Below, piece after piece: positions 22,834-34,614 of a stretch of 64,000 bases of DNA. The translations under genes were made by a program, and so were the position numbers. The stretch lies in contig JAHBBC010000032.1 in assembly GCA_019915015.1 (NCBI GenBank), positions 248,001-312,000 on the forward strand, read 5' to 3'. Within the stretch, counting starts at the first letter, position 1, and every line of letters begins with the position of its first letter. The DNA comes from Auriscalpium vulgare (Eukaryota; Basidiomycota; Agaricomycetes; Russulales; Auriscalpiaceae). The notes under the pieces are model-generated. The model was not told the origin of the DNA. It saw only the letters and a program-made list of their open reading frames with translations, and searched no databases.

Positions 22834-25800
22834 CTACTTTACTGCTGACTTCCCCAAAGCCTTTCCTCCGGGAATCTTGATTGTAAGGAGGCCCTTCACT
22901 ACCTTCTTTACCTGCGGGGTTGTGAAAGAGCACCACAAGGCCTGGTTAGAGGCCTTCAGAAAATGGTTGTTGCCTCTCGAACATTGCAGATCAAAGGCAT
23001 TCTGCCCAAGATTGTAGAGCAGGTGGCCAATCGGCGCATGGGTATGGAGGTGTCCCTGCCTGTAGCTGCAAGAGAAAGCATGTGCTTCGTTGACATCTGG
23101 CATGTCGGTATCACCATCGTCATCTAAGCCCGCATCCTGCAACAGCGGAGCACAAGTGTTAGTGTCCGATAAACGGTGAGATGCAACTGATGCCTCACAT
23201 TTGTTAGTGGCAGGTACACTCGAAGGGATAAATAGGAAAGGCTAGAGCATGAGTCGGAGACAGATATGGAGGCATGTCGGTTCTTGAGCTTCCGATACAG
23301 GTCGAGAACTTCGCCGATATAGGTGCGTTCTGCGTTACGCATAATCACGTAGCATCCACGCTGCAAGGGAAATAAACCATTCACATTGAGAGTCGCAAGA
23401 TTCGGAACATCTAAGGCAAATAACTCAGTCACTGCGCACGGAGTTCACAGAGCTCGCCGAACGTACCGTTGCTAGGCAAGACCTTCTGCAAGACCTTCAC
23501 CGCGTAAAGCCAACGCAGTTCTCGCGCCTTCTTTGCCTTCTGTATACCCCCTGCCAGATCTTGAGCCACGCGCACGCGGTGGGATGCCTCCTGGTTCGAC
23601 AACTTGACGGCCTTTCCCTCCGCTTCCTGAAAGCGTCCTAGTGCAAACTTCGGATCGAGCTTGATGACGCGCTCAGAGTGCACGGCCGTGCCCGACTGGT
23701 TGCTGGTGCGGGTGAGAAAAAGCTTCCTTACATCAATCTTTCCCTCCGGATCCAGCATAGAGCTTTTGAACGGCATGGAAGAAGGGGTCGCGCCAACCGC
23801 AGCAGGTACATGGACCCGAGCCGGCTGCACCACTGCGGGCCCATCTTCGTCCGCATCATTTTTAGCTGCAATAGACTCAATTGCGTCGTCAAGATCTTCG
23901 CTGACAGCTGCAAGACGGGCGGTTTCGGCAGCAGACAGCTTGAGACATGCAGTCATGTCTTTGTCTGCGTGGAAGTCCGGCAATATGTCGTCAGCCCCTA
24001 GCGCGTCATCCTCGTCGTCCAGGAGGTCGTCACTATTGTAGCCCGCGTCTGGCTTGTCTGGTTGGGGAGTGGTCGCCGATTTGAGTTGAGGACTGGGGCG
24101 ATCATCGAGAGAGCGCGCCGGCATGCGACCCTGCGATAGCTCTCCAATGGTCGACACCAGAGCAAGTGGTGGGGTTGGCGTGGGCATTCGTAGCAGGGAG
24201 CGCGTCAGCGCAGCAGCTTCTGTATACGCAACTACGACAATAGAGTCGATTTCTTCTGTCGATAATTTGACGTAATGTCGTTGAAGCTCTTCAGACGTCA
24301 ACGGCGTTGGATCGAAGTCGAGGGAGTAGCCAGAGCGCGAAGAACGTTCTTTCTTGTCGGACAACTTCCCTGAGAGGAGGATATTTTGGCGGAGCATGAC
24401 ATGCTTGACCATCTTCAAGAACTCGGCGTATGTGAAATCGGGCAGCAGGGTACGTGCCAGACCAAAGAAGTGCTCCACAAAGTCGGTTCCCAAAAGCCAG
24501 GGACAGAAAGGCTGGTCCGCATACGTAGTCGCATATACGACAGTGAGGAGGACGAGCGAGTCGCATAATCGATTGAATATCTGGAAGCTTGCTGGGGAGA
24601 TGAATGATCGTGTGAGGGAATATAGGTCGGGAAAGCGCTGCGACAATTGCGCGATGTGCGAGCTCCAGATATGAAGGAAAAATCGGGCACGGAATGCGGC
24701 GGCAAGTCTTGTCGGGGCGTCAAGTCGTCGATTCAGCCAAGCATCAAATAGGTCGCCTGGTTCAGTGAGTGAGTGAGACGATATTTTGGTCAGGCGTGCG
24801 TCACGCACCAAATATACTGAGATATGCAAACAGTCCGAGAAATTCTGGGCGTATATCCATACGGCCATCCGTCTCGTCCGTCATCGCACCAAGGGCCTCA
24901 TGGTGAAACATGCGGCGCGCTGCACCATCGTCTTGCTTGTCAACGTCTTCAACGTCCCGACGGACCATGCCAGACGAGCAAGTTTCGTAAAGATCAACAA
25001 GAGAGCGGTGGACAACAACACCCAGACCCAAACTCGCCGTATGCGTTCCGTGCTGAGGCTGGTTCCGGCAGGTTTTGCGCGCGTGCGAAGGATCAGTGAC
25101 AGAAATGAGAGGGCCTGTGTCAAAGACGGGAGCCTTGAGATCAATGCCGTAGAGTGGATAGGTGTAAGAGACCGGTGGCAGATTGGAAGCAGTCTTGTCC
25201 ATCAAACTTTGCGCAGCAAGTTCCGACGCAGCACCATCGGCTGCCATAGACACGATGGGCAATGAAAGTGAAGCAGCCATGCCGAGTAGTTTCAGATGCT
25301 GCTCGTAGATTGATTTTGCATCGTCTTTCCCGTTGGTGGGTATGAGAGCAACAACCTGAGGGGGAAATTGCGGAAGCGGTATCTGAACAAGACATGTTAG
25401 ACAATCGTATGAGAGGATGTCCAGCTCAAATGCGTTGACCTTCAATAAGATCGCGCGAACTTGTGACGCCCAGGCATTCTTCTCCTTGATCCGTCCTATG
25501 ACTTCGTCTATATCGTCAACGCGCTTGATTTCGCACTGAGAAAGAGGCAGAATGGATCCCAGAATGTGCCCGCCGAAGTCATTTGAGTACGCCAGCCTAA
25601 CGCGAACCTTTGTGCAGTCTCCGCCAGCACACACGGGCCCCGAGTATGCCGCGCGGTCAGCAAGTCGTCGCACACGCGCCACATTCTCATAGATTAAGTC
25701 CGGGTTCTGTAGGGCATCTTCTGAATTTGCTACTAGGGTGCTAGAGAACGCTCAGATCAGATGCCAGATTCAGCACTGGCAAGACGTACCGAAGATGGCG

Positions 25801-28613
25801 ACTTGATGGTCCCGATATCTGCCCTGTCACTATTCCATATTGTCGTGCAGATTGAGGACCGTAGGAGCGCAAGAGAATCATGAAATTGAGATAATTTTGT
25901 GGGTAGCGCATCCCGTACTTCAGGTTTGGGTTGTCGCTCGTGTCCCGCCGTACGCGGTCTGCGAGCACTTCACATATCTGGCCAAAGGTTTCAAAGTCCT
26001 TGAGCTTCCCATCCAGAGCAAGTTCGTAGAGTTTCAGAAAGCAGGTTGCCGGGTTCTCGCGCTCGACGATCTGATGTATTTTGAAGATGAGGGGATCTTT
26101 GAGGAGAGCGTCTAGACGGCGACCTTCAACCTTGCGGAATGTGCCCGCAGAGTATTTGTCACGCGCGATCCGAATAGCGTGCTGCTCGGCCGCGGGCAGA
26201 GACGCTTCCTTGTTTTTCTACACCGTCACCGTCAATGTTCACGCTCAGAACCTCACTATTTCTCGACACAAGCGACTCACTCGTTCCACAGCTTTCTTAA
26301 AGGCAAGATCGTCTGAGAGTGTCGCGCACCCGTCGCAAATTGCCGATCGGTTGGCAGTCGTCCCATGGCAACCAGTAGAGCGGACAAAACCGCCGCTGTA
26401 GTCCACCTCCCATCGTGCCCATGATGTGAGTACATCGTCGATCTTCTCCTTCTCCTTTGCTGTCCACTTGGTCTCCAGGATGCTCCGATTGCCGTCGTCT
26501 GGGACAGGCTGCTGCAACGCTTTATCTGCTGACAACGGCCTTCCGACAGCGTCCTTCTTGATTATGCCCTTCTCGTCAACAGGATGCAAAGGTTTATACG
26601 GGAAGAGTTGTCGTGCGACTCGGGCACGAAATCGAGGTGAGATCCCGCCTAAGCTTCGTGTTTGCGTTCGGTGAATGTACTCAAAGTACTTTGCACCCGA
26701 TAGACGAATGCATGGCTTGCGCTGATTGCTTGGGGCGTCGCTAGTATGTGACGGCACGTCGTCGTGACTAGAGGATGCCTTCGGCTCGGATGGCGTTCCC
26801 AGGAAGTCAAAAATGGATCGCGTCTGAAAGGTTTCGTGTGTGCTTAGTCGATTTTCCAGCCTGCGCGGACAGAAACTTACTGCTGTTACTTTCTTCGCTG
26901 AGTAGGTTGTGCCTCCCGCGGTAGGAGGGTCTCCTGTTGTCCGCGGTGCACTCTTTGCTGACCTTTTCCGCACCGGCACGAAGAAACTCGAGATTGGTTG
27001 AGTGCCGCGCTTCGTACCAGTCGGGTAAGCGTTGTTCATAGGCGTGCAAAAACGCTCACTCACCTCATTCACAACCATTTGTTTCTTCGGGACCGTCACT
27101 CGGACAGTCTCCGTTCCCGTGATCTGCGGGCATCGTTGCCTATGAAGCAGCCAATTGTGCCCGTCATAGCCGCGGTCCTTTCGTAATGCAATCCAGTGCC
27201 GACAACCTCCGCAAAGGACACGGTGCTCCTCGACTTTTTCAATCATACCATCGTCCACCAAGGCCTGTTCTCGATCACTGCAGCGCTTCTTCGGTTGGCG
27301 CTGCGCAGATGCGGGCCCTCTCGACAGCTTCTCCTTCGACAGCTTCTCCACGTCCGTATCGTATCCGTGGTCAGAGGCTTCTTCTCCGCTTTCTGCCTTT
27401 CGCTTCAGGACCGCTGTGCTGCGTCAGTGCACTTTTCCTTTCGTTGAATATTCCGTGCTTACCATGATTTACCTTCTCAGCTCCTGCAGTAGACCGGCCA
27501 CCATCATTCTCCTCACCCGATGCGCGCTCGGCTATCAGGCAGCTACCATCACCATACGACACGGGCGGCACTGGTACGTGCGCCTGTGCCGTTGCTTCGA
27601 GACCTCTGCGGCGTGCGGATGTAGCATCACCGTGCTCGATTATTTCGGGCTCTTCATTGTCGGTGAGCTGATTCTCTGCTTCTCGTCGTGTGATCCTGAA
27701 TGGGTCGTTGCCAGTGAATATCCGGACTTCAAACAGTATCGTCAGGTACATACGGGATGCAAAGCAATCGCTGCAGTGCCTCGGTACGAATACTGTCCTT
27801 GTGGTTATTCCCATCTGACTCGAAGCCGGTTCCTCTGGCAAATTTTTCGGCAGCTAGGAGACAGAATAGCCCGCATGACCAGGCATCAAGCTGACGTTGC
27901 TCCGGCTTAGGTGATATTACGAGTCTACGCCACTCGGAGCTCAGCCATCGACAGCCCGGCATGCTGAGACGCTCGTGGATTCCGTCGAGGATGCGCAGCA
28001 GTAGCTGTACACAATTGGTGAGCCTCGCTCCTTCGACGAACGCTACCGACACTCACTGGTTCGGCCCATTCGTGTGACTCGAGCTCGGGTATGCTGTCAT
28101 ACACTCCAAGTTCTTTACGTCGATGATCAACATATCCGAGAACCCAGTGCGGCGGTGATCCACCGCATAGCGGAATCGCCCAGCGCTCTTTCTTGGCTGT
28201 ATCCGTCAGCGAGCCTTGAGCTGTCTATGACAAAGGTATGTTGTCAGCCGAGTTCTGTACGTCGGAATTTCTTTGCTCACCGCTACCGACACATGCTCGC
28301 AGAACGAGCCGACAGATCTTCCATTCGCGTGGCCGGAAACTAGAGGACCTAGCCAAGAGCTGAAGAAACAGAAGTCGGTCGCGATCGAGCCCTCTCGCTC
28401 TGCCTGTTCTTGGATGCTTGCACAGCACGCGTTGATGACGGCGCTCGGAATCTTGTTTTTTTCTGTCAGTAGACATACCAGATCAGATCGGGTGACGTCG
28501 ATGTTCCTGATTCTTCGCATGTGGCCGTCCAGTACCGTATGCTTCGACAGCGACATAGTTGGGGTGCTCCCGAGGACGTGCTGGGTGTTGGCGACAGTGG
28601 TAAATGCAGACAT
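22834..28613 (-). CDS. Ulp1-like protease fused to P-element/THAP9-like transposase, 1748 aa
   Basis: Eleven exons close in phase: 28613-28281, 28224-28057, 28004-27754, 27695-27463, 27413-26881, 26823-26281, 26217-25790, 25740-24809, 24756-23467, 23431-23199 and 23136-22834. Residues 1-225 form a C48 (Ulp1) peptidase with His137 in PPHWVLGYVD, Asp154 in GVYDS, a Gln at about 203 and Cys211 in QLDAWSCGLF. A finger CxxC...HxxxC (C396, C399, H419, C423) follows. From about residue 780 the P-type transposase begins: LNFMILLRSYGPQSARQY, Asp871 in GGDCTKVRVRLAY, Asp998 in AADGA, DPSHARKTCRN at about 1046, LFDAWLNRR, and Glu1235 in LGTDFVEHFFGLAR. These are the positions where acidic and helper motifs occur in P/THAP9 transposases. 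The start ATG is the first in frame; an upstream exon is possible. The protein should act in the nucleus to cut and move the element. Confidence 0.8.
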
Positions 28614-28859
28614 TGGGAGCTCAGATGAACCGGAGGATGTAATTCAGTTCAAATCTTTGATTACAGTTTCTTGTGCCAGGCAGTGTGGATCTCCGCAGGA
28701 GTCTCGCGACGAGAAGCTTAAGCTCTACCTCCGGTCGACGGCTCGGCCGCCGGCCGCCAAGTATGCTATACGGGCTGGACCTTCAGCCAAAACGGCCTCA
28801 AATATGCTATTCACGGCTGAGGAAATGGCCTTTTTTGGGCCCTCAAATATGCAAAAATC

Positions 28860-28891
28860 GGCTGGACCCTTATAGGAGCTTCCCGGGTCCT
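28860..28891 (-). repeat. right terminal inverted repeat of P-type element
   Basis: 32 bp, the exact complement of the left end, and followed by TCCCGAGC at 28892-28899. Confidence 0.9.
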
Positions 28892-28915
28892 TCCCGAGCC
28901 CTCGTCCTAACATTT

Positions 28916-28973
28916 AATAGTCCTACTCAATATCAGTTTATTTCGCCATTTTATTTCGCCTCGTATATGAGCT
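28916..28973 (+). repeat. left terminal inverted repeat of Harbinger element
   Basis: 58 bp, 57 of 58 identical to the complement of 32572-32629. Confidence 0.9.
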
Positions 28974-29121
28974 ACAGGCACGCGAGGGGATCGAGCCGAG
29001 ATCAGGACTGTCGATAAATACAGGTATGAAAGTTTATTAGCCGTATATTCTATGATATATACATGTCGGAGTGTAAATACGGATGCTGCGCGACGCCGCG
29101 CGTCGGCGACATCACCTCTCC

Positions 29122-30537
29122 ATGGCTCGCACTAGGGGACGTTCCGGTCGCGCAAGCCGATCGGAGCGTCCCTCCCTCACTGCTCTCGAGGCCCTTTGCA
29201 TCCTATTGCTGGCAGAAGCTGAAGATGATGAAGATATCGTGGTCGCTGTGGCGCTCGCCGGGTTGGCTCGCAGCAGGAAGGAGTCTCGAAGGAGCCGGAA
29301 GTATGGGCCGCGCGGACGCTACGATCAAGTCAAGTGCGAAGCCTTCCTTGCCTGGTTAATTGAAGATGCATCGGCGCGGATGTTCAAGACATGGTTCAGG
29401 TGCGTTGGGCAGCAATCGTGTGTCCATTGGCTACTACTGATTATTTGATCAGGATGAGTCGTGCGGCCTTCTGGCATCTGCATGACTTGATCAAGGATGA
29501 CCCGGTGTTCCACAGCACGAGCCAGCGACCCCAGCGACCCGTCAAGTTCCAACTAGCGACGTTTCTCTGCCGGATGGGCGCTGAAGGGATCCTGAAGACC
29601 TCGGGCGTCCTCGCAATCGCGGAGGGGACCGTGTTCCTCTACACGCGACGCGTGTGTCAAGCCTTCCGCAACATCCGCCAGGACCATTTGGCGTGGCCGG
29701 GCCCTGGCCGACGTGCATTCCTGTCTGAGGAGATGGATGCTGGCTGGGGCTTCGTCGGTTGCCTAAGCATCGGTGACGGCAGCTACATTTTCCTCACAAC
29801 ACGTCCGTCTGTGAACGGATATGCCTTCTGGTGCCGCAAGAAGCGTTATGCGGTACGTCCTTTGGTCTTTGTCCTACAAACATCGTATCTCACAGACACT
29901 CGCAGCTCGTCATACAGGCTACAGTGACTCACCGCGCAATCATCACGTCGTACGACTTTGGCTGGCCCGGCTCCGTCCAAGATAGCCGGGTTTGGACAAA
30001 TTCACATATCTGGCGCCATCGTGATGAGTACTTTGAGCCACATGAGTACATCCTAGTAGACAAAGGTGTGCATGACGACTTCAGCCTAGTTTGTGCGCGC
30101 GCTAACGGCTGAGTACAGGCTACCCCTTGACCCCTTTCACGATACGCCCCTTCAACGATCACGATCTGACCGATGACCTCGTCGAGGCGGCGAGGCGCAC
30201 GAAATTCAACCGAAAGCTCTCGTCGCTCCGGATATTCGTCGAGCACGCCTTCGGTCGCCTGAAAGGGCGCTTCCCCATCCTCCGCAACATGCCGGGTCGC
30301 AATTTGAAGGAGATCTATCGTACGATCGAGGCCCTCATGATCATTCACAATATCCTCGAGGCATTTGGCGACGACCCGAGCACGCTGAAGCACTACAATG
30401 GTGCGGAGGATGCCGATGTAGATGAAGTACGCGGCGAGGCGGATGCCCGGGTAGTTCTCGAGATGGATGGTGATGACATGTATCGCGCCGGCCTGTTGCG
30501 TCGCAAGCAGCTTCTTGACCTTATCGTGCCCCCGTAG
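29122..30537 (+). CDS. Harbinger DDE transposase, 418 aa
   Basis: Exons 29122-29399, 29453-29852, 29906-30065 and 30119-30537 close in phase. The protein shows a helical N-terminal part (LEALCILLLAEAED, MSRAAFWHLHDLI) and the DNA-binding-type segment KFQLATFLCRMG. The catalytic core follows: Asp201 in SIGDGSYIF, Asp252 in GWPGSVQDSRVW, VDKGYPLTPF and Glu321 in VEHAFGRLKGRFPIL. These are the diagnostic HARBI1/DDE_4 motifs, with length close to the usual 350-450 aa. The start was taken at MARTRGRSGR, the first Met that leads directly into the open frame; an in-frame Met at 29083 is the alternative. It should excise and insert the element together with its partner protein. Confidence 0.85.
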
Positions 30538-30629
30538 AATGTAGTAGCCAATTCAAAATGCAACGAGTATTATAGAATGTAAACCTTTATACAAGAACAG
30601 AGTGATTAGTAAACGAGATAGTACTGAAC

Positions 30630-32471
30630 TTAGTTGGATGCTCCCGCCGCCGCCGCCGCCTCGCCGGCCGCCTCGCCCGCCGCCTTCGCCGTTTCCGCAG
30701 CAACCAGTGCGTGTTCCTCTTCCTCTGTCAGACGCTGCACGAGCCGCTCACCCTGTTTGCGTATGAGTGGGCTGACGTGCTCCAACATGGTCATGGCGGA
30801 TGCCCACTGATCCGCAGCTGCCTTGCGACGCGCCTGCTCTCGCCGTTCCTCGAATTCCTGGCGCTCCCGATCTTCGCGAAGTTTGGCAAGGTCCAGTTGG
30901 ACCTTATCGACCTTCTCTTGGCGCTTGTTTCGCGCCTCGACGTTCTTCAACGCGCGTGCGACCAATGACGAGAAATCATCAGTTTCTTCGCGCTTACGCT
31001 TTTTCTTCGAGTTCTTCACAGCCGACTTCTTCTTGCTCTCGCCGTCATTGCTACTGTCTGAGTGCTCGTCATCCGCCGTATCGTGCTCGCTGTTGCTTTC
31101 ACCGGCATCGGACACCGCACGACCCGAGCTGAAGTCATCGTGCCGGACAACGCTTGAGTCGTCTTTCGCGCTGGAACAGGGTCAGCTGTCATCACGGCAT
31201 CTGGTAGGGTGGGAACGCACACTTTATTGATCGCCTCGTAGATGCGAGATGCCTCGAACGCGTCTAGTACTTTCTGCGAGAACATGCTCCTTACTTTCGC
31301 TTTCCCCGCCCTTATCTGTCTGTCGGCGTCTCCGTCGCCTCCACCAGTGTGCTGATTCATGATCCGAACGGCTTTGTACTTCTCCCAAGCCTGATTCCAC
31401 CAGTAGTTGCGGACCTGTGTCGCGGTCACACGCTTTGCCAGTACAACAGAGGCAATCTACCGACAGGTGAGCATGTTTACGCTGAGAATAGCTATCAATG
31501 CTTACATGCAAGAACACGCGATGCTGATTCACTCGAAAGGTGGGCCAGTGCTCAGGTGACGTGATGTATTCGACGGCCTTCAACTTGTCCGAATTGGACA
31601 GTCCTTTGGGCTCCGTTGTCGCCTGACTCTTCGCCTCCTTCACCTTCAGCGCAGCCGCATCCATCTGCGCCTCCGTGAGCTCCAAAATCTCATCGTCCGA
31701 GCCGCCTGCCTCGCGCCGATTGCCTTGCCCGGACTTGCTGCCTTTCCCGGTTGCGCGGCCCTTCTTCGTAGCGGGTGTCTTCGCAGGCGTCGGTAATGGT
31801 GCCTTCTCACCAGCCTTCACTGCGGGAGAGGCTGGAGCAGGCGGAGGCGGGGCCTGAGAAGGAACAACGGGCGTCGGGAGGGGTTGCTCGGCCGGTATGT
31901 TAGCGTGGCGACCGGCGTTGCCGACGCCGTCACCTGCAGTGACGGCTTTCGAACGTGTTACACGCCGGTTAGGTTGCTCGGGCTGAGGAACAGCAGCTTG
32001 TGGTGGCTTGAGTAAGGAAAATTCCTGCGACCAGACGAATTGCTCTTCGAGAGCTTCGCCGTCGCCGGGGCGCCCACCTTGCACCGCATTGGGTGGGCGC
32101 ACGATGGGCGTTCCCGTGCCCCATTGAACGGCATTTTGCGCCGGCGCTACGTCGTATTGGGCATGGTTGTCGATATACTGGTGCAGAGGACGCCACTGCT
32201 GATGGAGCTGGTGATTTTCAGTGTTGGGATGCTGAGGGCCGGGATGGAAGGGAGGGAGAGGGTGTGCATACTGCTCTGCAGTAGCTGGATGTGCGAGAGG
32301 GCCGCGACGGCGTGGACTGATGGGCTGTGGGTAGGGTGGAAAGCCCCCGAAGTGATGGTTCATGGGGGCAGACTGTGATTCCACAAAGTCGAAAGTGCCA
32401 CACGGCGGCAACTCTGCCTCACGACGAATTGCTCGGGCCATTACATTCCAAACCCCGACAGCAATCAACAA
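30630..32471 (-). CDS. Harbinger second protein, basic/coiled, 580 aa
   Basis: Exons 32471-31506, 31456-31221 and 31170-30630 close in phase to 580 aa, using a non-preferred upstream Met; Met at 32363 (MNHHFGGF) is an equally good start. The order is a Pro/His/Gln-rich N-terminus, an Ala/Pro-rich basic stretch (KKGRATGKGSKSGQG), then a folded region (LSNSDKLKAVEYITSPEHWP, RVTATQVRNYWWNQAWEKYK) that resembles a Myb/SANT-like trihelix. An acidic-basic Ser segment (SKKKSAVKNSKKKRKREE) and a long charged coiled coil ending in an Ala-rich tail follow. Harbinger elements normally encode a Myb-like partner that carries the transposase to the nucleus and to the ends, and position and domain fit that role. 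The Myb call is by pattern only. Confidence 0.72.
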
Positions 32472-32571
32472 GGACAGAATGCGAGAGATAAATATATGGT
32501 TAAGGTTAAGAGAGGCCGCGGATAGTTATGTGCGAGACCCTGTTCAGGGTCTGATGTCGGCTAGCATCTCA

Positions 32572-32629
32572 AGCTCATATACGAGGCGAAATAAAATGGC
32601 GAAATAAAATGATATTGAGTAGGACTATT
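32572..32629 (-). repeat. right terminal inverted repeat of Harbinger element
   Basis: 58 bp, complement of the left end with one mismatch. Confidence 0.9.
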
Positions 32630-33344
32630 GTGTCATCTTTCTCTCGTTCCGTACAGCCTCTGCTGTCGCTTTCCTCTACCGTCGCTTTTTTTCTCAACGC
32701 CATCTCACTGTGCTCCACCGACGAATGTCTCAGTCAATGATATTGCAACGTCTCGACGTCCGCAGGACATTACAACTTCTCCCTGTCAGTCGTCGCAGTG
32801 CGTTCTTCTCGTACCTCTCTCGCTGACAGCTTCTGCGCAGTTTATGCCCTGCTCGTGGCGCCAACTTCAGAGCAGTAGAACTCTGCTGCGCGCGGCAGGT
32901 ATCGTCGCCGTGAAGGAAATAGATGGAAGGCTGACGATTCGCAACAGTCACGTCACTACCGCTGAACGATCCAGGAACGACCCGTTCCGCTGGGATGAGA
33001 GACTTTTGCTATCTGGGGTGAAAAGTAATGTTATTGGTCTGATAAGAAAGTATAGTTACTAGTCATAGGAATTCAGATAGCGGCATAGGTATATGGTGCA
33101 AGGAGGGAGAACCCGACGCACGGACTCATGGTTTCTCGGCGGACGCCGTGGGCTCGGGTGGTTGTCCTGTCCTGCGTCGAAGTAATGGTATTTTGGGTTC
33201 ACTCTTGATAAGGGACTCGGCCTGCGATGTGGACGCGCTATCCTTGAGCGAGGTAGAGGCAACTGCGTCCACTCGGCGAGGGACACATCCCAGCGTCGCG
33301 ACGGCGAACAGTCGCGACATGAGTTCTATACGACCTGCTGTGAG
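32630..33344. repeat. 3' flank of A7, copy of the A1 flank
   Basis: From about 32920 the sequence matches the region downstream of A1: gcaacagtcacgtcac at 1351 and 32941, then the block at 33028-33344 against 2130-2498. On the minus strand the frame at 33320-33126 ends LRRRTGQPPEPTASAEKP and matches the end of a frame at 2422-2219 (LRRRTGRPLEPTVPSEKP). This may be a further conserved exon or simply a duplicated flank. Both A1 and A7 have a stop before it, so I treat it as flank. Confidence 0.55.
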
Positions 33345-34614
33345 TCACACGCCCGACAGCTGAGCAGCAAATAATAACGTACTGGGCTTGGGATGCATCT
33401 GTGACGGCGTCAGCGCTACATCCGGCGTGGACTGATCATGATCAGGTATCGTCGGCGGCACCACATGGCTTCCATGACTGTCCTCAGTAACAGTGACCTC
33501 ATCAGGAACAGTATCCACTCTTACCAACGTGACCCAAAATGAGCGCATGTACACATTGAAACCAATGGACACACCAGAGTTGGACAAGTTTGATTCCTGG
33601 CCCAGACGACGGCGCCCCGACTGGAGCATAATCCTATCGATTTTTAAGCTGAGTAGAAAAAAAATGACGTGTCCTGCTTACCGTCGAATCTCTGAGGCTT
33701 CTCGAAGAAGAGACTCAGCGGACGATATCTTCAAATCGGAGGGAATGTCCTTGCTGAACATTGCCAGAGGAACAAATCGATCGTACGGATCGTCGTACCC
33801 AAACAAATTTTGAGCGACAACTGGACGGTCCCGAACATCGCCTGTGAGAGATGGGATCTTCGCTGTACCGGCAGACGAGAGACTCGTCAGCGCTCCGTTG
33901 ATGTGGCTCCCGAGACCTCCGATGGGCTGTATGCCTCCAGGACCAGATAAGGAGAAAGGTGTGTAATGCCCTGCTCCTCCGGAGCCACTTGCAAACGAGC
34001 CTGCGCACCGGGATGTTCTGGATGATCAGCAGAATACTTTTCTATAGCGTCGCCTCTGCGAGCACCATCCAACATGGACCAAAACGAGATGGAACGCCTG
34101 TCTCCAGACTCCAAAAGCGAGCATCCTGTGTAATCACCAGGTTGCGTTCGGAAGCGTAGTCGGATGTCCGGTGTCGTATGATGGTAGAGATTGGTCCAGG
34201 GAAGCGGGGGCTGTGGACTGATGGGTTGTCGCTTATCAGGGTGCTCGGAAGGAGCAATGGCCACACGCATCGTCTCGTCAAGTCCGTCGGCAGGTGCGCC
34301 TGGCACTGGTAGCCCTTGACTGACGATATGGCAATCGCACAGGTGGAATGCACGATCCGTGGACGGAGATCTACAACCTGGATAACTGTGTGAGATATAT
34401 CGCCACCTTCAATAACTGCAGGCTGGATCTTGCTCACGGAAGAGATGAATCCGACGTACGCGCCTGTTGTGAGCGCCTTAGCCTCTTCAATGGCGACAGG
34501 ATCCTGCAGGTGCTGCACGGTGGCTACAGGATCAAGTGCAATGGATACGTATGCGCCAATTGCAGGAGTAAGAATTTTTTTGAGAGCGGGGCGAAAGACC
34601 GTTGGTTTGCCCAT
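33345..34614 (-). pseudogene. Family A copy A7, frameshifted duplicate of A1
   Basis: Exon 1 (start 34614) has AIGAYVSIALDPVATVQHL and AYVGFISS. Exon 2 should read TDRAFHLCDCHIVSQGLPVP, but it is out of frame with exon 1, with an apparent one-base change near 34370. It continues with LDETMR (Cys lost), EHPDKR and PPLPWTNLYHH. A second frame change near 33905 separates it from LFGYDDPYDRFVPLAMF and EASEIRR. The 3' exon ends AAQLSGV like A1. Two independent shifts and the DETMC to DETMR change indicate loss of function. The P-type and Harbinger elements lie directly on its 3' side. Confidence 0.68.

Larger units (their letters stand above)
22663..28891 (-). mobile_element. P-superfamily DNA transposon carrying a Ulp1-transposase fusion gene, 6229 bp
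   Basis: The ends are 32-bp inverted repeats that match base for base (aggacccgggaagctcc... at 22663-22694; complement at 28860-28891). They are flanked by the perfect 8-bp direct repeat TCCCGAGC at 22655-22662 and 28892-28899. Further similar sequence (ccctcaaatatgcaaaa and inverted copies) lies just inside each end. One gene fills nearly the whole element on the minus strand. P elements are known for 8-bp target duplications; hAT elements share that length, but the protein is P/THAP9-like. Intact ends, target duplication and an open 11-exon gene suggest a fairly recent insertion. Confidence 0.85.
28916..32629. mobile_element. PIF/Harbinger DNA transposon, 3714 bp
   Basis: Inverted repeats of 58 bp at 28916-28973 and 32572-32629 differ at one base (aatagtcctactcaatatca versus ...atcat). 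Inside are two convergent genes, a DDE transposase (plus) and a second basic/coiled protein (minus), which is the standard Harbinger layout. I do not find the 3-bp (TTA/TWA) duplication expected for the family: the flanks read ...catttt/gtg-like on either side. Either the true ends lie slightly inside the symmetric part, or one flank has changed. The element starts 16 bp after the target duplication of the P-type element. Confidence 0.85.

Noticed and set aside
22655..28899. hAT superfamily for the 6.2-kb element because of its 8-bp duplication
   Set aside because: No hAT dimerisation motif is seen; the DPSH-x-x-K-x-x-RN, LFDAWLN and E-x-FF-x-x-x-R motifs fit P/THAP9 transposases better.
28916..28918. 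TTA/TAA-like bases at the Harbinger left edge as a target duplication
   Set aside because: The right edge does not repeat them in the same direction; the matching bases belong to the inverted repeat itself.
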